A stretch of 64,000 nucleotides of DNA, from assembly GCA_964496695.1 (NCBI GenBank), contig CAZCBE010000021.1:1-64000 (forward strand), given 5' to 3'. This stretch comes from SXTU01 sp964496695 (GTDB taxonomy: Bacteria > Verrucomicrobiota > Verrucomicrobiia > Limisphaerales > SXTU01). Position 1 is the stretch's first letter. Each line of letters starts with the position of its first letter. Under the pieces are notes generated by a model. That model was not told the origin of the DNA. It was given only the letters and a program-made list of their open reading frames with translations, and did not search any database. A program made the translations under genes and the position numbers. This document shows positions 1 to 8,982 of the stretch, piece by piece.

Positions 1-3
1 GCT

Positions 4-192
4 ATGGAGTGCGGCGAGTTCTCGCCGCTTTCCGCAGGCGACTTGTCGCCGTCGGCATGCTGAGGTCGTCGCAGTGAGCAGGGCCACGCCTTCCTGGCGG
101 CAGCCGAGAGCGCCCCGTGTTCAAGAGAGCGCAGTGGACTTCGACGGCGACAAGTCGCCTGCGGAAAGCGGTGACCAGTCACCGCACTCCAT
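4..192. repeat. 189-bp palindromic (MITE-like) element with 50-bp arms
   Basis: The arm at 4-53 is an imperfect inverted copy of the arm at 143-192; they differ only in a short stretch near the outer ends. About 89 bp of unrelated sequence lies between. There is no ORF for a transposase. The element fills the space before the first nuoM, so it probably lies between nuoM and a gene just outside the window. Confidence 0.85.
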
Positions 193-240
193 AACGCCCG
201 CAGTCGCAGTCGCCTCTTTGAACTTTGCCGAGATGCCAGC

Positions 241-1785
241 ATGAACGGACTGCCGCTCATATCCTTGCTGACCTTCCTGCCGCTGGTGGGGGCGGCGCTC
301 GTCTTTGGAGTGGACCGCGAGCGGCGGCAGCTTGCCCGGGGCTTCACGCTGGCGGTCAACATTTTGGCGCTCGCGCTGGTCGCGGTCCTGTGGGTGAATT
401 CCAACCCGGCGGATGGCGGCATGCAGTTCGTGGAGCGGCATGTGTGGATTCCGACGCTCGGCATTGAGTATCACCTCGGCCTCGACGGGCTGGGACTGGT
501 CATGCTGATGCTCGCCGCGCTGGTGATTCCGATGGCGGTGCTGGCGTCGGAGAAGATTCACGAGAATGTCCCGCTCTACTGCGGCCTTTTTCTCTTTTTG
601 CAGGGCGGACTCTTTGGTGCCTTTACGGCACTGAACTTCTTCCACTGGTTCCTGTTCTGGGAACTCAGCCTCATTCCGGCGTTCTTCTTAATCAAACTAT
701 GGGGCGGCCCGCAGCGGTCGGACGCAGCGCTTCAGTTCTTCGTTTACACGATGGTCGGCAGCATCACGTTGCTGCTGGCATTTCTGGCGCTCTTCCTCGC
801 GACCGGCACGTTTGACTTCCTCAAGCTCGCCGAACTGGCGCGAACGAAGGCGCTCGGCCCGGCGGTGGACGCGAAGTTCGCGTGGCTCGGCTTGGGTGCT
901 GGGAAAGCCTACGCGCTCCTCTTCATCGGCGCGTTGCTGGGGTTCGCGGTGAAGGTGCCACTGTGGCCGTTCCACACCTGGCTGCCGCTGACCTACTCGG
1001 AAGCACCCACGCCGGTCTCGATGGCGCTAACGGGCGTGATGTCCAAGCTCGGCGTGTATGGCTTCGTGCGGCTGCTGCTGCCGATCTTCCCCGAGCCGAT
1101 GCAGGCGCTGCTCACGCCGCTGCTCTGGCTGGCGGTGGCGACCATCGTCCTGAGTGCGTTCGCCGCGCTCGCCCAGCGCGACCTCAAGCGCATCCTCGCC
1201 TACTCGTCCATCAACCACCTGGGCTATTGCCTGCTCGGCGTCTTTGCCGCCGCGAGTGCCACCGGGGGCGCACTCGACCGCGTGGCCGCGCTGAATGGCG
1301 TGGTGCTCCAGATGTTCAACCACGGCATCACCGCGAGCCTGCTTTTCTGCTTCGTGGCCTTCCTTGAAGACCGCAGCGAAGGCGCGCGCGGGCTGGAGGA
1401 CTTCGGGGGCCTGCGCAAGGTGGCCCCGGTCTTCTGCGGACTGATGGGCATCGCGTTGTTCTCGTCGCTGGGCCTGCCGGGCCTGAACGGCTTCATCGGT
1501 GAGTTTCTCATCTTCAAGGGCGTGTTCCCCCTCGTGCCCTGGGCGGCGGTGCTGGCGCTGCCGGGCCTGCTCGTCACGGCCATCTTCATCCTGACCGTCA
1601 TCCAGAAGGTCTGGTGCGGTCCGCTCAACGCCAAGTGGGCACGCCTGCCGGACCTGACCTACAACGAGGGGGCGCTCGTGTTTCCGGCGACGCTGCTGAT
1701 GTTCGTGCTCGGCATCTGGCCGCAGTTCGTCATCGCGGTCATCAACCCGACGGTCGCGCAGTGGGTGCGGCAACTGCCCTTCTGA
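241..1785 (+). CDS. nuoM: NADH-quinone oxidoreductase subunit M, first copy (NuoM1)
   Basis: Proton-pumping antiporter-like membrane subunit of respiratory complex I. The 514-residue protein is hydrophobic throughout, with about 14 membrane segments as expected for NuoM. The functional charges of the family are visible: Glu141 in the FWELSLIPAFF segment (TM5), Lys238 in FAVKVPLWPFHTWLP (TM7), a second Lys in VMSKLGVYGF (TM8) and a Glu in GLNGFIGEF (TM12). The stop is followed after one base by a second nuoM, then nuoN, so this is the distal end of a nuo operon whose earlier genes (nuoL and others) should lie upstream of the window. The ATG at 241 is the first sensible start after the palindromic element. 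Confidence 0.96.
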   Translation: MNGLPLISLLTFLPLVGAALVFGVDRERRQLARGFTLAVNILALALVAVLWVNSNPADGGMQFVERHVWIPTLGIEYHLGLDGLGLVMLMLAALVIPMAVLASEKIHENVPLYCGLFLFLQGGLFGAFTALNFFHWFLFWELSLIPAFFLIKLWGGPQRSDAALQFFVYTMVGSITLLLAFLALFLATGTFDFLKLAELARTKALGPAVDAKFAWLGLGAGKAYALLFIGALLGFAVKVPLWPFHTWLPLTYSEAPTPVSMALTGVMSKLGVYGFVRLLLPIFPEPMQALLTPLLWLAVATIVLSAFAALAQRDLKRILAYSSINHLGYCLLGVFAAASATGGALDRVAALNGVVLQMFNHGITASLLFCFVAFLEDRSEGARGLEDFGGLRKVAPVFCGLMGIALFSSLGLPGLNGFIGEFLIFKGVFPLVPWAAVLALPGLLVTAIFILTVIQKVWCGPLNAKWARLPDLTYNEGALVFPATLLMFVLGIWPQFVIAVINPTVAQWVRQLPF

Positions 1786-1786
1786 C

Positions 1787-3274
1787 ATGCTCGCCTGGAC
1801 CATCTACCTCTCCTTTGCCGGCGCGCTCTTTTGCGCGCTGACGCCGCGCGCCAACCCGCGTGTGGCACGGGCGGTGGCGCTGGGGACGGCGCTGGCGGGG
1901 CTGCTTTGCGGGCTGATTGGGGCGGTGCAGTTCAAGCCGGACAACGGTCTCGAAGTCATCACGAATGTCCGGTGGATTCCGGCGCTGGGCATTGATTTCT
2001 CGCTTGCGGCGGATGGCATCAGCGTGACGCTCGTTCTGCTCACCGGCATCGCGGCGCTGGCGGGTGTGCTCTTCTCCTGGAACATCGAACACCGCACGAA
2101 TGAGTTTTTCGCCTTTTTCTTCGCGCTGATCGGCGGGGTCTATGGCGTGTTCCTCAGCCTCGATCTCTTCCTGCTCTTTGTTTTCTACGAGATCGCCATC
2201 GTGCCGAAATACTTCCTCATCGCCATCTGGGGCTCGACGCGGCGGGACTACGCGGCAATGAAACTGGCGCTCTACTCGTTCATCGGCAGCGGCATGGTGC
2301 TCATCGGCATGCTGGCGGCCTACGCGGTGTCGGGGCTGGGGACGTTCGACCTTCAGGCGCTGGCCCAGCATGCCTTCACGCCCGAGTTCCAGCGCTGGGC
2401 GTTCCCGCTGGTGTTCGTGGGCTTCGCGATTCTCGCGGGCATGTGGCCGTTCCACACCTGGGCTCCGACCGGCCATTCCGCCGCCCCAACCGCTGCTTCC
2501 ATGCTGCTGGCGGGTGTGGTGATGAAGCTCGGCGCTTACGGTTGTCTGCGGGTGGCGATGACGCTCTTCCCCGAGGGCTTGAAGATGTGGCAGCACGAAC
2601 TGGCGGCCCTGGCGGTCACGGGCATCGTTTATGGCGCGCTGGTGGCGCTGGTGCAGAAGGATTTCAAATTCGTCATTGGCTATTCGAGCGTCAGCCACAT
2701 GGGCTTCGTGCTCCTGGGGCTGGTGACGCTGAACGAGATCGGCTGGAGCGGCGCGGTGCTGCAGATGTTCTCGCACGGCGTCATCGCCGGGCTGCTCTTC
2801 GGCGTGGTCGGACGGATGGTCTATGACCGGGCGCACACGCGGGACCTGGACGCACTCGAAGGCATGGGGCTCACGCGCTCGATGCCCTTTGCTGCGGTGA
2901 CGTTTGTCATTGTGGGTTTTGCTTCCATGGGCATGCCGGGCTTCAGCGGTTTCATCGCGGAACTGCAGGTGCTCATCGGGGCCTGGCAGGCGTTCCCCAA
3001 GCTCGCGGTCATTGCCGGCGTGGGCATTGTCATCGGCGTGGTCTATACGCTCAAGACGGCGGCGAAAGTGTTCTTCTCGGACAAGGTGCCGACGTCCGAC
3101 CCGCATCACGGGCATGAACTGGAACCCATCTCGGTGCCGGAGCGGCTGGGCGCGGGCCTGCTGATCTTCTGCACCGTGATCGTCGGCCTGTTCCCGCGGC
3201 TGCTGCTGGATCTGATCGTGCCGAGTTTCAAATCACCGCTCTTTGACGGGCTGAGAAAGGGGCTGGGCTGGTGA
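1787..3274 (+). CDS. nuoM: NADH-quinone oxidoreductase subunit M, second copy (NuoM2)
   Basis: A second, diverged NuoM paralogue of 495 residues, one base after nuoM1 and overlapping nuoN by 4 bp, so translationally coupled. It keeps the TM5 Glu (Glu135 in FVFYEIAIVP), the TM8 Lys (VVMKLGAYG) and the TM12 Glu (GFSGFIAELQ). The TM7 lysine of antiporter-like subunits is missing: where NuoM1 reads FAVKVPLWPFHTW, this protein reads FAILAGMWPFHTW, with Leu216 aligned to the lysine. Two nuoM genes in one operon are the genetic mark of the proposed 2M complex I with an extra antiporter subunit. That this copy occupies the extra position is inference. Confidence 0.95.
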   Translation: MLAWTIYLSFAGALFCALTPRANPRVARAVALGTALAGLLCGLIGAVQFKPDNGLEVITNVRWIPALGIDFSLAADGISVTLVLLTGIAALAGVLFSWNIEHRTNEFFAFFFALIGGVYGVFLSLDLFLLFVFYEIAIVPKYFLIAIWGSTRRDYAAMKLALYSFIGSGMVLIGMLAAYAVSGLGTFDLQALAQHAFTPEFQRWAFPLVFVGFAILAGMWPFHTWAPTGHSAAPTAASMLLAGVVMKLGAYGCLRVAMTLFPEGLKMWQHELAALAVTGIVYGALVALVQKDFKFVIGYSSVSHMGFVLLGLVTLNEIGWSGAVLQMFSHGVIAGLLFGVVGRMVYDRAHTRDLDALEGMGLTRSMPFAAVTFVIVGFASMGMPGFSGFIAELQVLIGAWQAFPKLAVIAGVGIVIGVVYTLKTAAKVFFSDKVPTSDPHHGHELEPISVPERLGAGLLIFCTVIVGLFPRLLLDLIVPSFKSPLFDGLRKGLGW

Positions 3275-4764
3275 ACAACGACGACTATTTCAAACTGCTT
3301 TCCGCGCTGGGGCCGGAAGTGATCGTGGTGCTCACGGCGCTGCTGGTGCTGGCCGCTGACCTCCTGGGCCTGCAGGACACGCCACGCTCGTATCGCATGA
3401 GCATCGGGGCGGGGCTGACCACGGTGGGCTGTGCCGGGGCGGTGGCGTGGATGTTCATGAACCGGACGACGGGCACCTGGCACGGCGGCATGTTCATCAT
3501 TGACCCGCTGAACGAGACGGTGAAGGCCGTGATCCTGCTGCTTACGGTGTTGACGGCGGTGCTCTCCGTGGATGCCAAGTTCACCCGGCACTGTGGTGAA
3601 TACTTTGCCCTGCTGCTGCTGGCCACCGTCGGCATGATGATGCTCGTGAGCACGGAGGAACTGCTCATGATTTTCGCCTCGCTGGAGCTGGTCAGCCTCT
3701 CGCTCTACATTCTGGTGGCCTTCGACAAGCGGAGCCGGCAGTCCGCCGAGGCGGCGATGAAGTATTTCCTCTTTGGCGGCATGAGCGCGGCCTTCCTGCT
3801 GTTCGGCTTCAGCCTGCTCTACGGGCTCACCGGCACGACCTACGTTCCGCGCATGGCCTACAAGCTGTTCACGCTGGGCACGGACCCGCTGGCCACGGTG
3901 GCGCTGGTGATGGTCGTCATTGGTTTCGGCTTCAAGGTCGCGGCGGTGCCGTTCCATCTTTGGTCGCCGGATGCCTATCAGGGCGCGCCGCTGCCGAGCG
4001 CGGCCTTCATCGCCAGCGGGTCGAAGGTGGCGAGCTTCTACGTGTTTGCCAAAGTGCTGCTGCTGGGCTTCAGCCAGCTTGGCTGGGGCAATGACGCCAG
4101 CGCCATCGGCGGCTGGATTCCGTTGCTGTCCATCGTGGCCGCCGCTTCCATGGTGCTCGGCAACCTGGCCGCCATCCAGCAGACGAGTCTGCGGCGGCTG
4201 CTGGCCTACTCGGCCATTGCCCACGCGGGCTACATGCTCATCGGCTTTCTGGCGTTCGGTGGGGAGGCGTTTGCGTCGTTGCTCTTTTACGTCACCACCT
4301 ACGCGCTCACCACCGTCGGCGCGTTCGGGGTGCTGAGCGTCGTCGAGGCGCAGGTGGGCAGCGACCAGATCAAGGACCTGGCCGGGCTTTCCCGCCGGGC
4401 ACCGGTGCTGGCTGTCTGCCTGATGGTCTTTCTGCTGTCCCTGGCGGGCATCCCGCCGCTGGCCGGATTCTTCGGCAAGTTCTACCTGTTTGCTGCGGCC
4501 TTGAAGAACGAGGCCCTGAGCCTGCCTTTCCTCTGGCTCATCATTCTGGGCATCGCGATGAGCTGCGTCTCGCTCTACTATTATCTGCTGGTTCTCAAGC
4601 AGGCGTTTGTTGTGGAGCCGGACGAGCCGGCGCGCCCGCTCGCGGTGCCGTTCCTGGCCCACGCCGTCACCGTGATGCTCGCAGTGATTGTTCTGCTGCT
4701 GGGCTGCTATCCCGGCTGGCTGCTGGACCCGTTGCAGGCGGCCATCGTCGAGCTGCGCTGGTAG
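3271..4764 (+). CDS. nuoN: NADH-quinone oxidoreductase subunit N
   Basis: Antiporter-like membrane subunit of complex I, 497 residues, about 14 membrane helices. The TM7 lysine is present (Lys222 in GFGFKVAAVPFHLWSPDAYQGAP), as are the typical NuoN segments LLAYSAIAHAGYMLIG and SLAGIPPLAGFFGKFY. The GTG start lies inside the end of nuoM2 (GTGA overlap), which sets the start. It is the last gene of the nuo operon; a 93-bp gap separates it from the HtrA-like gene. Confidence 0.97.
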   Translation: MNNDDYFKLLSALGPEVIVVLTALLVLAADLLGLQDTPRSYRMSIGAGLTTVGCAGAVAWMFMNRTTGTWHGGMFIIDPLNETVKAVILLLTVLTAVLSVDAKFTRHCGEYFALLLLATVGMMMLVSTEELLMIFASLELVSLSLYILVAFDKRSRQSAEAAMKYFLFGGMSAAFLLFGFSLLYGLTGTTYVPRMAYKLFTLGTDPLATVALVMVVIGFGFKVAAVPFHLWSPDAYQGAPLPSAAFIASGSKVASFYVFAKVLLLGFSQLGWGNDASAIGGWIPLLSIVAAASMVLGNLAAIQQTSLRRLLAYSAIAHAGYMLIGFLAFGGEAFASLLFYVTTYALTTVGAFGVLSVVEAQVGSDQIKDLAGLSRRAPVLAVCLMVFLLSLAGIPPLAGFFGKFYLFAAALKNEALSLPFLWLIILGIAMSCVSLYYYLLVLKQAFVVEPDEPARPLAVPFLAHAVTVMLAVIVLLLGCYPGWLLDPLQAAIVELRW

Positions 4765-4857
4765 GGCCGTTGAGAAATGGCGGGCATCTTCGCTGGGTGA
4801 GGCTTCGCGTTCCGCTCCACGCGGAGGTTTTCAAATCCGAGGCTTGACCCACCTTCC

Positions 4858-6336
4858 ATGCGCCGCCACGTTTTGCGCGTGTCCATGAAGTCCATTTGCT
4901 CGCTGTTCACCGCGCTTGTCCTTTCCTCCCTCAATTCTTTCGCCGCGGACCCGGAAAAGGCCGTCGTGCAGATCTTCACCTTCAGCCAGTCGGCGGACTG
5001 GGATGAACCGTGGAAGTTTGACCAGCTTCGCCGAAGCAGCGGCACTGGATTCATCATCAAGGGCCGGCGCATCATGACCAACGCGCACGTCGTGAGCTGG
5101 GCACGCCAGCTCATGGTGAAGCGCTACCAAGACCCCCGGCCCTATGTGGCCAGGGTGGTGTTTGTCGGCCACGACTGCGATCTCGCGTTGCTGGAGGTGG
5201 AGGACTCGCTCTTTTACGAGGGCGTCGAAGCGCTGGAGTTTGGCCCGCTGCCAAAGGTTCGTTCCACCGTGGTCACCTATGGCTATCCGGCGGGCGGCGA
5301 GCAGATCTCCTACACGCGCGGCGTCGTCTCGCGGATCGAGCTGCAGACCTACGCGCACATCGGCAACCGCGCGCTCCTCGGCGTGCAGACGGATGCGGCC
5401 ATCAACCCGGGCAACTCCGGTGGCCCCGTCATCCAGGATGACAAGGTGATCGGGGTCGCGTTTCAGGGCATGCCCGGCCTCGAAAACGCCGGCTTCTTCA
5501 TTCCCACCACGGTCGTCAACCACTTCATGGAGGACATCAAGGATGGCAAATACGATGGCTTTCCCAGCGCCGGAATCCGCACCGCACCGCTGCAAAACTC
5601 CGCCTACCGGCGCAAGCTCAAGCTGCCCGACAATGACAAGGGAGTCCGGGTGGATTCCATCATCGCGGGCGCGCCGGCGGAGAAGGTGCTGCGGCCGGAC
5701 GACGTGATCCTCCAGGTGGGCAAACACGAAGTCGGCAGCGACGGTTCCATCGTTTTCGAGGGCAACCGGATGGCCATGGCGATGGTGGTCCAGGAGATGC
5801 AGCACGGTCAGAGCATGCCGGTGAAGATCTGGCGGGAAGGCAAGGAACAGACGGTCGCCGTGGCGGTGGAAAGCAGCGCCACCGACAAGGTGCTGGGCAA
5901 CCAATACGATGTGCCGCCGCGCTATTTCGTCTATGCCGGGCTCGTGTTCACTCCGCTGAGCCTCGACTACCTCAAGACCTTCGGCCGCAGTTGGTCGGAC
6001 ACCGCCGGGGCGGAGCTGACCTATGAGCTGTTCTACCGGCGGCATGAATCACCCAAGACGTTGCGGTCGGAGCCGATCGTGCTTTCGACCGTGCTGGCCG
6101 ACGAGGTGAACGCGAATTTCCGCGTCCGCGGCCGCGCGCTCGTGGACAAGATCAACGGCATCCGCATCGAGCGGCTGGAAGATGTGATCCGCGCCTTCGA
6201 GCAGCCGGCCAACGGCCAGCATGTGATCGAGTTCATGCCCAAGAACACATTCGAGTGCCTCGAACGCGCCGAGGCGGAAAAAGCGAACGGGGCGATTTTG
6301 AAGACCTATGGCATCCAGAAGGACCGGAGGTTGTGA
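4858..6336 (+). CDS. HtrA/Deg-like secreted serine protease with PDZ domains
   Basis: Predicted periplasmic quality-control protease. It begins with a signal peptide; translation may start at 4858 or at the ATG at 4885, which gives a more compact signal (MKSICSLFTALVLSSLNSFA). The trypsin-like domain has a full triad: His77 in MTNAHVVS, Asp108 in DCDLALLEV and Ser187 in INPGNSGGP. A PDZ domain follows (about 240-350, with GVRVDSIIAGAPAEKVLRPDDVIL) and a second PDZ-like region covers the C-terminus (about 400-470). The next gene encodes a paralogue with the same layout but no triad, so the two may work together as protease and regulatory pseudoprotease (inference). Confidence 0.9.
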   Translation: MRRHVLRVSMKSICSLFTALVLSSLNSFAADPEKAVVQIFTFSQSADWDEPWKFDQLRRSSGTGFIIKGRRIMTNAHVVSWARQLMVKRYQDPRPYVARVVFVGHDCDLALLEVEDSLFYEGVEALEFGPLPKVRSTVVTYGYPAGGEQISYTRGVVSRIELQTYAHIGNRALLGVQTDAAINPGNSGGPVIQDDKVIGVAFQGMPGLENAGFFIPTTVVNHFMEDIKDGKYDGFPSAGIRTAPLQNSAYRRKLKLPDNDKGVRVDSIIAGAPAEKVLRPDDVILQVGKHEVGSDGSIVFEGNRMAMAMVVQEMQHGQSMPVKIWREGKEQTVAVAVESSATDKVLGNQYDVPPRYFVYAGLVFTPLSLDYLKTFGRSWSDTAGAELTYELFYRRHESPKTLRSEPIVLSTVLADEVNANFRVRGRALVDKINGIRIERLEDVIRAFEQPANGQHVIEFMPKNTFECLERAEAEKANGAILKTYGIQKDRRL

Positions 6337-6344
6337 AATTCCAA

Positions 6345-6529
6345 AGTCCGGGCTCCAGGCACCAAAAAACTTCCCAGCTCCAAGTCCCAAGCTCCCTGAT
6401 GAAACCGACATTTGTGTTTGTCGTCCCGTTCGCCGCCAGTTCGCCGGCGGCATCCCTCCGCACCGACCGGCCGTTGAAGCGTGGGATTGGGAGCTTGATT
6501 GGAGCCTGGGGCTTGGGAATGGGAGCTGT
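6345..6529. repeat. Palindromic element overlapping the start of the pseudoprotease gene
   Basis: Positions 6345-6396 are built of words such as cagctccaagtcccaagctc. Positions 6480-6529 carry the reverse-complement words (ggagcctggggcttgggaat and similar), giving imperfect inverted arms around about 80 bp. The right arm is translated as part of the N-terminus of the following gene. Confidence 0.65.
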
Positions 6530-7967
6530 GCTCACCTTCCTGCTGGCGAGTTTCGTTCCGCCTGCCGCCGCTGCGCCTGCCAGCGAGTGGGAAAGCTCGC
6601 TGGTCTATATTGAAGTCACCCGCAAGGCCTACGAAGTATTCCAGCCGTGGACGCCCAAGGCGCGCACGGTGCAGAAGAACGGCCTGGTCATCGGTGCCCG
6701 GGAGATTCTCACGACGGCGGAGGAGTTGTCCGACCGCACGCTGGTCCGCGTGCAGAAGGGCGGCCGGGGCAAGTGGTGGAATGCCGAAGTCACCTGGATT
6801 GATTACCATGCGAACCTCGCACTGCTGACCGCGGCCGATGCCACGCTGTGGCAGGGCTTGAAGCCGGCGACGTTCATCACCGGCAAGCTGCCCAAGGAAG
6901 GGCTGCAAATCGTCCGCTGGCGCAGCGGCAACCTGGAAATTCGCAAGGCCGAGTTCAACCAGTTCCTGGTCGAAGACGCGCGGCTTTCGTTCTTCCAGCA
7001 TCTCCAGCTTGAGGCCAGCACCGAGATGCAGGGCGTGGGCTGGGCCGAGCCGTTGGTGGCGAACGGAAAGGTCGCGGGCCTGGCGACGGGGCAGGGCGGC
7101 AACAACGCGCGGTTCCTCCCCGCGTCGTTCATCGAGCCGATCCTCACCGCACGCAAGGCGGGCAAGTATCCGGGCCTGGGCTTCTTCCCGTTCACCTGGC
7201 AGCCGGTGGAGAATCCCACCACGTTCAAGTTCCTGAAGCTTCCCGGCGACCCGCGCGGCGCACTGGTGATTGACGTGCCGGCCACACCGAGCGTCGAGCC
7301 GAACCTCAAGCCGCGTGATCTCATCCTGCAGGTGGATGGCTTCGACGTGGACAACCAGGGCTACTACAAGGACCCCGACTACGGTCAGCTTATTGTCGAA
7401 AACCTTGGTTCACGCCGGAAGTTCGCGGGCGACGTGGTGAAGATGAAGCTGTGGCGCGACGGCGCGCTGGTGAATCTGGATTACCGTCTGCCCAAGCTCG
7501 ATTACTCCGTGAAGCTGCTGGCGGAGCAGACCTTTGACCGCGCGCCCGAGTTTCTGATCGCCGGCGGGCTGGTGTTCCAGCCGCTGAACATCCCGCTGCT
7601 GCGGGGCTTCGGCGAGGACTGGAAGCGCCGCGCGCCGTTCCGGCTGGTGCATTATGCGGGCGAGGCGCCCACGGCCGAGCGCTCCGGGCTGGTGGCCTTG
7701 TCCAGCGTGCTGCCGGACCCCTACGTGATCGGCTATCAGGATGCACGGCTGCTCATCGTGGACACCGTCAACGGGCAGAAGATCAGCCGGCTGGCGGACG
7801 TGCAGGCCGCGCTGAAAAAGCCGCAGGAGGGCTTTCACACGGTCGAGTTCATGCGGGGCGACAGCCTGCGCCGGATCGTGGTGGACGCCGCCCAGATGGA
7901 TGCCGCCACAGGACGCATCCTCGAGCGCTACCGCATCCCGGCGGCGAGCCACATTGAGACGAAGTGA
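6399..7967 (+). CDS. HtrA-like pseudoprotease with PDZ domains
   Basis: 522-residue paralogue of the preceding protease, alignable along its length. Each catalytic position has changed: the NAHVV histidine region reads TTAEELS, the DCDLALL aspartate region reads YHANLALL, and the GNSGGP serine loop reads EMQGVGWAEPLV. It is therefore expected to be proteolytically dead. PDZ-like regions follow (DLILQVDGFDVDNQG, then SRLADVQAALKK). The start is uncertain: ATG 6399 falls between the arms of a palindromic element, whereas ATG 6519 gives a short hydrophobic signal (MGAVLTFLLASFVPPAAAA). Likely exported; may act as a substrate adaptor or decoy for its neighbour (inference). Confidence 0.82.
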   Translation: MKPTFVFVVPFAASSPAASLRTDRPLKRGIGSLIGAWGLGMGAVLTFLLASFVPPAAAAPASEWESSLVYIEVTRKAYEVFQPWTPKARTVQKNGLVIGAREILTTAEELSDRTLVRVQKGGRGKWWNAEVTWIDYHANLALLTAADATLWQGLKPATFITGKLPKEGLQIVRWRSGNLEIRKAEFNQFLVEDARLSFFQHLQLEASTEMQGVGWAEPLVANGKVAGLATGQGGNNARFLPASFIEPILTARKAGKYPGLGFFPFTWQPVENPTTFKFLKLPGDPRGALVIDVPATPSVEPNLKPRDLILQVDGFDVDNQGYYKDPDYGQLIVENLGSRRKFAGDVVKMKLWRDGALVNLDYRLPKLDYSVKLLAEQTFDRAPEFLIAGGLVFQPLNIPLLRGFGEDWKRRAPFRLVHYAGEAPTAERSGLVALSSVLPDPYVIGYQDARLLIVDTVNGQKISRLADVQAALKKPQEGFHTVEFMRGDSLRRIVVDAAQMDAATGRILERYRIPAASHIETK

Positions 7968-7976
7968 CGTGCGGCG

Positions 7977-8126
7977 GTGGCGGCAGGCGTCCCGCCTGCC
8001 GTAGAGGGCGGTATCATGCCGCCCGGACCTGGGTAGGCGGACAACTTGGGAACTTCGGGTGGTTGTTGCCCTCCATCCGCCGGGCGGGACGCCCGGCTCT
8101 ACGGCAGGCGGGACGCCTGCCGCCAC
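7977..8126. repeat. 150-bp palindromic element with perfect 30-bp arms
   Basis: The arm at 7977-8006 is the exact reverse complement of 8097-8126. Each arm also contains its own small hairpin (ggcaggcgtcccgcctgcc). It lies directly after the pseudoprotease stop and ends 51 bp before the next start. Confidence 0.85.
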
Positions 8127-8177
8127 TATGTTCCGGCTTGCCCGCCGGGCAGGAGGCAGCAACGATGCGCCCATACG

Positions 8178-8897
8178 ATGAACACCCGCCAATTTCTCCT
8201 TTGCACCAGCGCCTGGCTGGCAGCGCTCGTCACCCACGCTGCGGACGCGCCCAAGCTTCCCGCCGGCTACAAGCTGCTTTATGAGCAGGATTTCTCCAAG
8301 TCCGACGCGCTCAAGGACTTCGTCTTTACTGATCCTGCCGCGTGGAAACTGACCAAGGAGAAGGACCGGCCCGCGCTGGAACTGCACAAGCAAAGCGCCT
8401 ACAAACCCGAGCACCGCTCGCCGTTGAACATCGCACTCATCGCGGACAAGGTCTTCGGCGACTTCGTGCTGGAGGTGGAACTGCTCTCGACGAAGAAGCC
8501 CTACGGCCATCAGGACATGTGCTTGTTCTTCGGCTTCACCGGGCCGGCCGAGTATTACTACAACCACATTGCCGTGGCTGCCGACCCGAACGCGCACAAT
8601 GTCTTCATCGTGAATGGGGCACCGCGGAAGAACATCGCGAAGGAAACCACCAAGGGCATCACCTGGGGTGAGCGCGAGTGGCATAAAATCCGGGCCGAGC
8701 GCGACACCAAGGCGGGCACCTACAAAGTCTTCTTCGATGACTTCAGCAAGCCCCTCATGCTCGCGGAGGACAAGACCTTCACCAAGGGCGGCATCGGTTT
8801 CGGCTCCTTTGATGACATCGGCATGGTGACGAGCATCAAGATCTGGGGGCCGGGTGTGGAGGCGAAGAAGACGGAGTTTTTCAAGCGCGCGGAGTGA
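8178..8897 (+). CDS. Secreted DUF1080 (3-keto-disaccharide hydrolase-like) protein
   Basis: 239-residue protein with a signal peptide (MNTRQFLLCTSAWLAALVTHA). The mature part resembles the concanavalin-like jelly roll of the DUF1080 family: LLYEQDFSKSDAL near the start, FGDFVLEVELLSTKKPYGHQ in the middle, and GGIGFGSFDDIGMVTSIKIWG near the end. Members of this family are abundant in Planctomycetes and Verrucomicrobia and are linked to glycan or glycoside handling; some act on 3-keto-glycosides. Start chosen at ATG 8178 because it gives the signal peptide and excludes the upstream repeat. The exact substrate cannot be read from sequence. Confidence 0.8.
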   Translation: MNTRQFLLCTSAWLAALVTHAADAPKLPAGYKLLYEQDFSKSDALKDFVFTDPAAWKLTKEKDRPALELHKQSAYKPEHRSPLNIALIADKVFGDFVLEVELLSTKKPYGHQDMCLFFGFTGPAEYYYNHIAVAADPNAHNVFIVNGAPRKNIAKETTKGITWGEREWHKIRAERDTKAGTYKVFFDDFSKPLMLAEDKTFTKGGIGFGSFDDIGMVTSIKIWGPGVEAKKTEFFKRAE

Positions 8898-8982
8898 GCC
8901 GCAGTCGCAGGTTCCAGCTTGCGCGTAAATTCCAGCATCCACCCTCCACAATCTCATCCGCAACCTGAAGGTTGCGACTACT

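Noticed and set aside
1742..4662. Long minus-strand frames opposite nuoM2 and nuoN
   Set aside because: Arg/His/Glu-rich shadows caused by GC-skewed third positions of the real membrane proteins.
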